NCBI GenBank assembly: GCA_003049465.1
Contig: PYSS01000088.1
Location: 62,001 to 126,000, forward strand
Reading direction: 5' to 3'
Length of the DNA stretch: 64,000 nucleotides
From: Magnaporthiopsis rhizophila
Taxonomy: Eukaryota > Ascomycota > Sordariomycetes > Magnaporthales > Magnaporthaceae
Part shown: piece after piece, positions 56,086 through 64,000 of the stretch
How the letters are laid out: every line of letters starts with the position of its first letter
How positions within the stretch are numbered: position 1 is the stretch's first letter
Notes under the pieces: generated by a model
Database searches by the model: none
Told to the model about the DNA's origin: nothing
The model's input: the letters and a program-made list of their open reading frames with translations, nothing else
Program-made: the position numbers and the translations under genes

Positions 56086-58350
56086 ATGTTGACCATTGGC
56101 AAAAAACCCGAAAATATTATTATTGCTGGCAAATTGTACAGCGATTTCTCGGCGGTTATACAAATATTTATTGCGGAAATTGAAAAATTTAAGGAAGCTT
56201 AGGCCGAGCCTTATATTACTGTCAAATCCTATAAATTCCTTTTGCCCGATAAATATAATAGGAAAAAAAGCAAAATTAAAACGTCCTTAACCAAATATAA
56301 AAAATATTTTTTATTTTATTAAGATTATTTTTAGCAGGAAAAATAAAAAGTTGCTTATATAACCACATATTTGGATAGCAAGGTTAAGGATTGGTTCGAA
56401 TCCATTTGGTCCGATTATTTAAAAGGGCATAATAAATCCAAAAAAAAAATTAAGCTGATATTTGCCAATTTTAAAAAGTTCGGAAAAAAGGTTGCTAAAA
56501 TTTTTGGACAAATTAATAAAAAATGGGTGGCTAAAAAGGAATTATTTTAATTCCGGCAAAAAGGCCTTATATTAACCTATATTTCCAAATTTCAGCAATT
56601 TATTAATAAATTTAACTGGACGGAAAATACCAAAATAATCCAATTTTACCAAAGGCTAAAAAATAATATAAAAAACAAATTATCCAAATAAAAATAACCT
56701 AAAAATTTTATTAATTATATTATTACGGCTATTTGTATTAATAACAAATTATACAAATAATACCTGGAAAAAAAAGCCCAGCAAACCAAACCAGTAGCGC
56801 AAAATAATAAAGCTAACCAAAAAAAGGCAAAATAATAATAATCCACGGCTCATAGCACATATTTTGGATTTATGGATCTTAATGCAAAAATTACACACCA
56901 ATACAAAAAATAAAAATATATCAGGTTCAAAAGCCCGAAAAACGGGAAATATTTTAAATATAGAAAAAAAAAGCACATTAAAAAGAATTATTTGCAAAAA
57001 AGCGATAAACGGCCGTTTTATATCAAAAAAATACACCAAAAAATTATAAGCCTATAATTTCGAACTTATCCAAAATAGTTAAATAAGCGGTAATTAAAAG
57101 CCTGTATTTCGGAGCATTATTTAGCTAAATTTATTATTTTAACGAAAATTGTATAGTTTATTATTCCGATAAAAATGCCACAGGGTATTATCCCAAATAA
57201 TAGTTTGCTATAATACAACAAATTGGCCAATTTCGGGTTAATAATAAAAGGGAAATTAGCATTATTACCAATCCTATAATATTCGAAAAAAAAGATAATA
57301 TAATAGTTTAAATTTCGAGGGAATTTAAAAAAATTAAATGCTATAGCAATTATATACCAATAATGGAAAAATTTGCTGAGCAAAACAGGAAATTCGAAAA
57401 ATTAGCCCGGAGCAAGGGTATATTGGACACCTTAATCGTTAATCCCGAGAAAAATCCAAATATAAATATAAAAATGGAACAATTTTTGGGCCAGATATAT
57501 TTGTTACAAGCCCAGAAAAAAAAAGCTAAACCTGACAAAATTTTGGAAAACTGCAAAAACGGGCCCTAATAATAAAAAACTTAGCAAAAAATAATATATG
57601 GTTAATTTTAAAAAATTTTAGCAAAATTTCGATTAGCAACTGATCGATATAGGAAAATAACCCCCCATAATTAAGGAGAAAATATAAAAGGCGTATATTT
57701 TATTTAGGTTTTTGAAAATAAACCGATAATTTTGGGATTAGCCCAAATTTATCGGAGGTTTGGTGCGCAAAAAACCGGCGCAAAATAATAAAGGTAAACC
57801 TTTAAATTAGCTAAAAAATAATTAATTGGTTATTTATTACAGGGCATTATTCGAAAATATCCCGAACCTAAACCAGCAATTAGCGCAATTATATGCATTA
57901 AATTACAAAAATATAAACCCTAATACAAAATATTATAATAAATTATTTTGGGCCAAATGCTTATATAATAATTGCAGGTAATATATAACTAAAAAATTAA
58001 AGCACGATTTTTTTTCACGAAAAAAGGAAAAAAAACCAGTGCAATACCCATAATAAAAATATTAGTTTCCGAAATGGTAAATGGCAAAAATGGATTATAA
58101 AAGTTTTACAGCAATTTTTAAGTTATTGCTAGCATATCTTATAATATGCATAGCAGGAATTTTTATATATTGGATATACAAAAAGCCGGAATGCAAAATC
58201 CATATAAAAAAAAAGCGCAAGCCTGGACGGACGGGTTTATCCGTTTAACAAAAATAACCGGGAACCAAAAAAGGGCACCCAAAATAAAAAACTAAAAAAT
58301 CCACCCGAAAAAAAAGCATAAATAAAATAATATTAACCGGCAAAAACCCT
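56086..58350 (+). pseudogene. Gypsy G2 gag remnant
   Basis: An ATG at 56086 directly follows the inferred LTR. The gag core shows KVKDWFESIWSDYLKG and FANFKKFGKKVAKIFGQ. A coiled-coil-like open segment sits at 57363-57569 (MEKFAEQNRKFEKLARSKG). A decayed Cys-rich part lies near 58140-58210. Interrupted by stops. Confidence 0.75.
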
Positions 58351-58379
58351 AATAATAATAATTAATAACCAATATAAAT

Positions 58380-61300
58380 ATATTAAAATAATAATATATT
58401 GGAAAAAACGAAAAATAAAAATTATAATCGATTATAAAGCCCAAAAAAATTATTTTTTACCAAAAATAATAAAAAGGTACAGCATTCCAATATATCAAAA
58501 AAAAGAATTATATAATTTTATAATAATAAAATGGAAATTAATTATGTTTAATAAAAAAAGGATCGATATTAAAACTAATTATTTCAAATTTTAATTTTTG
58601 GGAAAAACTTATAAAATAATCCTGAATATTATAAATATAAAAAAGAAAAACCTAATTTTAGGCCTTTTATAATTTAAAAAGTATAATTCTTTAATAAATT
58701 AAATTACCGAACAAATTTAATGGAGAAAATTATTATTAACCAATAAGGAAGCCCAATAGCCACAGGCCCCGGATAATAAGGATTAAATGCCAAAAAGGGT
58801 AACCGTAACAGCAGCAAAATATGGCAATTAGCCCTGGCAAATTATATTAACCAAAATATTAATAAATTTGGTTATTAGCAAACCCGATAAGCAAAAAATT
58901 ACCAAAAAAGGATTTAAAAATGTTCCTGAAAAATATTATAAATACTGAAAATTATTTCAAAAAAATTTGGAATCGGTATTACCGGAATATGAACCGTTTA
59001 ATTATAAAATTAAGCTTAAACCGAAAGTATAATTTAAATATCAAAAACTGTATTAATTAAACCTTTGGCAAAAAAAATTATTATAAAAATAATTAAAAAA
59101 AAAATTAGGAAAAGGTTTACCAAACCTTTCAATTCCCTTGTGGGATATAAAATTTTGTTTATTCCCAAAAAAAACGGGGAAAAACGGATATATATCAATT
59201 ATTATCCGTTAAATCAGAAAATAATAAAAGATCAATATCCTTTACCTTTAATTAATAAGTTTAAAAATAAGCTCGGGAAAAATTAGTGGTTTACAGCCCT
59301 AAATTTATACAAAGCTTATGGCCTGCTAAAAATTAAAGAGAGTAACAAATAAAAAACCGCTTTTTAAACCAAGCTTGGAATTTTTGAATCGTTAATAATA
59401 ACCTTCAAATTTACCAATGCACTAGCCACATTTTAGCAAATAATTAATCATATATTACAAAAATATTTTGATATTTTTGCCTTTATATACCTAAATAATA
59501 TTCTGATTTTTTCAAAAATACTGGAAAAATATAAGCAATATATATATAAAATATTATAAAAATTACAAAATGCAAAACTTTTGGTTAACCCGGATAAATA
59601 TATATGGCATTCCTTAAAAATAATTTTCCTCGGATTTGTTATTAAATAAGGAAAAATTCAAATAAAACCCAAAAAATACAGGTAATAAAAAACTGGCCTA
59701 TATTTATTACAGTTAAAAAAGTACAAGATTTTTTGGGATTTTTAAACTTTTACCAAAAATTTATCCGAAACTTTAGCAAAAAGGCTATATTATTTACAAA
59801 TTTTACCAAAAATAATACCCAATTTTATTGGGGGATATAAAAATAAATAGCTTTTAATTTGCTGAAAAAAACTATTATATAAGCACTGGTACTAGCAATG
59901 CTAAACCCAAAAAAACCTTTTAAGGTTAAAATCGATGCGTCAAATTTTGCCATTAAAAAACAGTTAAAATAGCGAAATAATCAAAAAAAATTGCATTTTG
60001 CGCATTTTTTTTGCAAAAACTAAATAAATTTAAGCTAAATTACCAAATTTACGATAAAAAGCTCCTTGCTATTATCAAAGCTTTGGAAAAATGAAAAATA
60101 TATTTATACAAAACCAACCACCAAATTATAATATATACCGATCATAAAAACCTGTTACAGTTCACCATTAACCAAACGCTAAATAAAAAACAAATTTGAT
60201 AAAACCAATTTTTTTAAAATTATAACCTCCGAATTAAAATTAAAAAAAAAATCAAAAAATAGCCAAACGAATATTTTAAACCGTTAACCAAACCATTAAA
60301 TGGATATATCACCAAAAATATACATAATTTTGGCCAAAAAACCAAACGGATCCCTGATTTCGGCGCAGCAAGCATTGGCCAAAATAATCCGGTAAAAAAA
60401 TTGGACCCCAGAAAAAATCCAGCAAATTTACAGCCAAATGGCTAATAAATACCAAAGGGTTACTAAAATCTGAAAAAAGTTTCGGCAGCACCACGGGTTT
60501 ACAAAAATTTATGCCAAAATATAAAATGCAATTAAGGATTACAAAAATTATGCAAAAAACAAAACTAACAGGTATAAATTTTATGGATCATTGTAATTTT
60601 TGCCAGTATTTAGCAAAATATGGCAAAAAGTTACAGCAGATTTTGTTACAGGGCTATCCAAATCAAAAAAACCCTTTATAAACGTTCAGTATAATAATAT
60701 TATGGTAATGGTTGATCGATTTACCAAATATATTATATACCTGCCGTTCAAAAAAAATGCAAAGGCTATAAACCTAACTTATATTTTTATCCGGAATATA
60801 ATTGCAAAATACAAAATACCAAATCGTATAATTTCAGACCAAAATAAACTATTTAATAACAAATTTTGGAAATAGCTTATAACAAACCTAAATGCAAAAT
60901 ATACCTTTTTCACAATTTATTATCCTTAAACGAATAAACAAACGGAACAAACAAACCAAACCATAAAATAATATTTATATTATTTTATTAATTATAAATA
61001 AAATAATTAAATATAATTATTTTTATAGCTTAATTTGCGTACAATAATTTAGTATATAAAAGTACAAAAATTATACCATTTTATATAAATTATAAATATA
61101 TATTTACGGTGTATAAAAAACCCAGAATAAAATTATATGCCCCAATAACAAAAATATAAGTAAAAAAATTTACCAAACTGTATAAATATCTCCAGGTAAA
61201 GCTAAAAAAATTATAATAATATATATTTATACAAGCCAATAAAAAAAGGATCGAAAAACCGACCTTTAAAAAAAAAATAACATTTATCTTTTTTAATACA

Positions 61301-61740
61301 ATATTAAAACAAAATAACCAAATAATAAATTAAACCACAAAAAATTGGAACCGTTTAAAATTCTGAGAAAAATTTCCAATATTAATTACAAATTTCAATT
61401 ATTACCAATTATGCATAATTATCCAATTTTTTATATCGATTTGTTTAAACCAGCACCACCAAAATTTAAAAGCAATAAGTTAATAAAAATTAACCCAAAA
61501 CAAAAGTACAAAATCAAGAAAATTTTGGACAAAAATATTATCAACAAAACCAAATATTATTTAGTTAAATAGGCAGGGTACAAAATCGAAAAAAATATTT
61601 GGGAAAAAAAAACAAACCTAAAAAATACGCTAAAGGCTTTTAAAAAGTACCAACGAAAAGCTTTTGGTAAAAAGTTAACACCAATACCAAAATTTGGATT
61701 ACGGCTCGGAATACCGGTACCAAAATAACTTATCTGGTTA
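58380..61740 (+). pseudogene. Gypsy G2 pol remnant with C-terminal chromodomain
   Basis: Protease: about 58405-58720 (IIIDYKAQKNYFLPK). RT: about 59040-59700 (INYYPLNQKIIKDQYPLPLI); its catalytic YLDD reads YLNN (59494-59499). RNase H: about 59880-60250. Integrase: about 60480-61100, with TADFVTG, IISDQNKLFNNKFW and QTEQTNQT (D, D and E all present). A GPF-type module follows (EPFKILRKISNINYKFQL). The end (about 61490-61660) is a chromodomain: KYKIKKILDKNIINKTKYYL, VK, stop from Trp (61570-61572), then AGYKIEKNIWE. Chromodomains of this class bind methylated histone H3 and direct integration into heterochromatin. Confidence 0.88.
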
Positions 61741-61799
61741 AAACAAGACTAACAGGTCAAAATCAAAATTAACCCCGTAATCAGCCCAGCTCCAAAATA

Positions 61800-62364
61800 A
61801 TAAAGGAAAATTGGGGGCCAGCAAATTTAAAAGCATAATAAGGGCCTGTACAGCCGCCTATTCGGCCTTTTTCCATTTAATTTGCTCCAATTCCTTAATA
61901 TTATTAATTTTGCAATGCATAGCACGCATTATCCGCTTAAACCATAAATTTTTTTAAATATACAATTGCTAAATGCGGTTATTTTTAGCACGTATTAATT
62001 TTTCGGCTTGCCAACGGAACCTTTCGGCCACCGCAAGTTTAATATTAAGTTTAAAATACTGTTTAGCAATTTTTTGCAGCTGGCTGAAGGAAATTCCTAA
62101 AATATTACACCGGGCGCGCCCCAAACAAATGCATTTAGCGTAACAAAAAAAATCCTTTGGAAATACCTGGCAAAATAAAAGGCTAATAACCTTATAAGCA
62201 AAATAAAAAAACATTAAGAAAAATAACTGAAAAATAAAAAAAAAAAAGGATGTCCCGATATACGGTCGAACAAACGTCAGGAAATTTGCGTTTTTGCACC
62301 CAACCAAACATTTTATCAGCAAAAAAAGAACAAAAAGCTGGTAAAAAAGAAAAAAATTTACCAT
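61800..62364 (-). pseudogene. Antisense ORF of gypsy G2, unknown function
   Basis: The minus strand from 62364 encodes 131 codons without a stop (to 61969). It has a hydrophobic N-terminal half (FFFFIFQLFFLMFFYFAY) and a helical C-terminal half (SFSQLQKIAKQYFKLNIKL, AVAERFRWQAEKLIRA). The same helical style continues past decay-type stops (KINNIKELEQIKWKKAE, near 61870-61925). The hydrophobicity may partly be an effect of T enrichment. It lies between pol and the 3' LTR. Confidence 0.4.
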
Positions 62365-62552
62365 TAATAAAAAAACGGGGCTATAAATATGGCTAAAAAA
62401 ATTTGGCTTAAAAGGGAAAACCTGATATTATAACCATAACTGGCAAAAAATAAAAGGGCTAAAACTAACCCTTAGCAAAACGCTTTTATCCCGCAGTTAT
62501 AAAAATTAGGAGCTAAATAATCAAAATTATACTAACAAAAATAATTATATAA

Positions 62553-63072
62553 TGTTACGACCACAGCTGGCAGGGGACAGAAGGGCTGGGGCTAACCCCC
62601 AGCGGTACGCCTTTACCCCGCAGTCATGAAGGCTGGGGGGCCGAATGACTGAGGCCAAGCTGGAAGGAGTTACGTGACCCAGCTTACCTAAATAATGGGT
62701 GCTATATTTGCTATAAACATAACAGATATAGCATGCCAAAATAAAGCGCTATGTTTGCTATGAACATAATAAGCATAGCACAAGGAAAAGCACGGAAAAA
62801 TCACAGGTATATAAGGCAAAGTTTTCCCTTTCTGTATTAAATAGTTCTTAATTAAGGCCTCGGTATTAATCAATCTAAATTAGCTTTAAAATAACCCTTT
62901 GGGCAAATAATCGAAACCTTTATTATTATTTCAGTTTTTTAGCATAAGTAACCTTATAAAAATTATACTGTTCAGCACCTTTCCTAATATATCCTACCCT
63001 AAAAGCAGAAAACCGTTTATAATATTTTGATTGATCCTGTTCAGTATTTACCAAAGGTAACGAGCAGTAATA
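62553..63072 (+). repeat. 5' LTR of gypsy copy G3
   Basis: About 520 bp. It has the canonical TGTTACGACC start, and its first 100 bases are almost undecayed (CAGGGGACAGAAGGGCTGGG). Related to 10435-10946 and 55553-56082. Confidence 0.78.
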
Positions 63073-64000
63073 ATTATATTAATCGCAGGCAAAAAACCCG
63101 AAAGTATTATTATTGCTGGCAAACTGTATAATAATTTTTCGGCAGCTATGCAAGCATTTATTATGGAAATCGAAAAATTTAAAAGAGTTTAAACCGAGCT
63201 TTATATTGCTGTTAAATTTTACAAATTTTTTTTGTTTGATAAATATAATAAAAAGGAAAGCAAAATTAAAATGTTCCTGACCAAATATAAAAGGTACTTT
63301 TTGTTTTATTAAAATTATTTTTAGTGGGAAAAATAAAAAATTGCTTATACGGTTATATATTTAAATAGTAAGGTTAAGGATTGGTTCGAACCCATTTGGT
63401 TCGATTATTTAAAAAAGTATAATAAATCCAAAGAAAAAATTAAGCTGGTATTTGCCAATTTTGAAAAATTTGGAGAAAAGGTTGCAAAGGTTTTTGGATA
63501 AATTAATAAAAAACGGGTAACTGAACGGGAGTTGTTTTAGCTCCAGCAGAAAGGTTTTATATTAACCTATATTTCCGAATTTTAACAATTGGTTAATAAG
63601 TTTAATTGGATAAAAAATACCAAAATAATCCAGCTTTATTAAAGGTTAAAAAATAATATAAAAAATAAGCTGTTCAAACAGGAACAATCTAAAAATTTTG
63701 TTAATTATATTATTATAGCTATTTATATTAGTAATAAATTATATAAATATTGCCTTGAGAAAAAAGTTTAACAAACCAAACCAGTGGTACAAAATAATAA
63801 AATTAACCAGAAAAAGGCAAAATAATAATAATCCATAGCTTATAATATATATTTTGGATTTATAAATTTTAATGCTAAAGCTATATACCAGCAAAAAAAG
63901 CAAAAATATATTAGGTTTAAAAATTCAAAGGACGGGAAATGTTTTAAATATAGGAAAAAAGAATATATTAAAAAAGATTATTTGCAAAAAAACCGATAAG
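63073..64000 (+). pseudogene. Gypsy G3 gag remnant, cut by the window end
   Basis: The gag frame starts with ATA where G2 has ATG (a G-to-A change of the start codon), then LIAGKKPESIIIAGKLYNNF, KVKDWFEPIWFDYLKKY and FANFEKFGEKVAKVFG. TAA/TAG codons replace Gln, as in the other copies. Confidence 0.75.

Larger units (their letters stand above)
55553..62552 (+). mobile_element. Ty3/gypsy chromovirus copy G2, nearly complete
   Basis: 5' LTR 55553-56082, then gag, protease, RT, RNase H, integrase, chromodomain, an antisense ORF and the first 120 or so bases of the 3' LTR (from about 62430, TATTATAACCATAACTGGC). That LTR is split at 62553 by a second gypsy insertion (G3). The rest of G2's 3' LTR is outside the window. 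Strongly AT-shifted. Confidence 0.88.
62553..64000 (+). mobile_element. Ty3/gypsy chromovirus copy G3, 5' part only
   Basis: Inserted in the 3' LTR of G2 after TTATATAA. 5' LTR 62553-63072 (TGTTACGACCACAGCTGG...GAGCAGTAATA) with TATATAAGGC near 62811. Gag begins right after and the element continues past the window. Confidence 0.88.

Noticed and set aside
63073..63090. Twelve-base match between GCCTGCGATCAA in the Copia-A LTR and the complement of the bases just after the gypsy LTR
   Set aside because: A short match between unrelated families has no plausible priming role, because primers are tRNAs or the element's own RNA. Treated as chance.
10130..64000. tRNA, rRNA and CRISPR searches by eye
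   Set aside because: No cloverleaf-like sequence with a GGTTCRANTCC box in a proper context, no rRNA-like block, and no regularly spaced direct repeats were found.

Overview
The window looks like nuclear DNA of a filamentous ascomycete (Pezizomycotina). The evidence is short spliceosomal introns with GTAWGT-like donors and CTAAC-type branch sites, a secreted fungal-type carboxylesterase, fungal Ty1/copia, Ty3/gypsy-chromovirus and Tc1/mariner elements, and very heavy C-to-T / G-to-A decay of the repeats (Q and W codons turned into stops, catalytic Asp turned into Asn), as expected from repeat-induced point mutation (RIP). The species cannot be named from the sequence.

Layout. Bases 1-10129 have ordinary composition: the 3' end of an unrecognised gene (1-615), a small cysteine-containing secreted protein (2352-2762), two Tc1/mariner elements with TIRs and TA target duplications (2885-4298 and 5018-6404), and an apparently intact 8-exon secreted type-B carboxylesterase (7458-10128). 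From 10130 to the window end almost everything is an AT-rich graveyard of LTR retrotransposons with small islands between them.

Three main LTR families are present. Copia-A (about 5.3 kb, 142-bp LTRs, primer site matching the initiator tRNA-Met anticodon arm) has copies A1 10130-26640, A2 27330-32624 and A3 48762-54077, all + strand, with 5-bp duplications CTAAG, GGAAC and TATTC. Copia-B (about 8.7 kb, 299-bp LTRs) has B1 16089-24736 (inside A1, duplication TATAC), B2 37093-45841 (AATTC), an internally deleted minus-strand copy 34308-36346, and two related solo LTRs 48260-48601 (AAATG) and 55198-55484 (CTTAC). A Ty3/gypsy chromovirus has a truncated copy inside A1 (10435 to about 15385), a nearly complete copy from 55553 with gag, protease, RT, RNase H, integrase and a C-terminal chromodomain, and a third copy that starts at 62553 inside the 3' LTR of the second. 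A minus-strand integrase remnant of a different gypsy family lies at about 33100-34250.

The most interesting points are: (1) Copia-A1, with its nested load, is inserted immediately after the stop codon of the intact esterase, and the stop codon lies inside the 5-bp target duplication, so 16.5 kb now separates the gene from its original 3' flank; (2) Copia-B carries a long antisense ORF between pol and the 3' LTR, conserved in two copies; (3) a different antisense ORF sits at the same place in the chromovirus; (4) Copia-A appears to use half-tRNA priming. Domain limits inside decayed elements are approximate. LTR, TIR and target-duplication coordinates were read directly, except that the 3' boundary of the gypsy LTRs is inferred from terminal TGTTAC/GTAACA symmetry.
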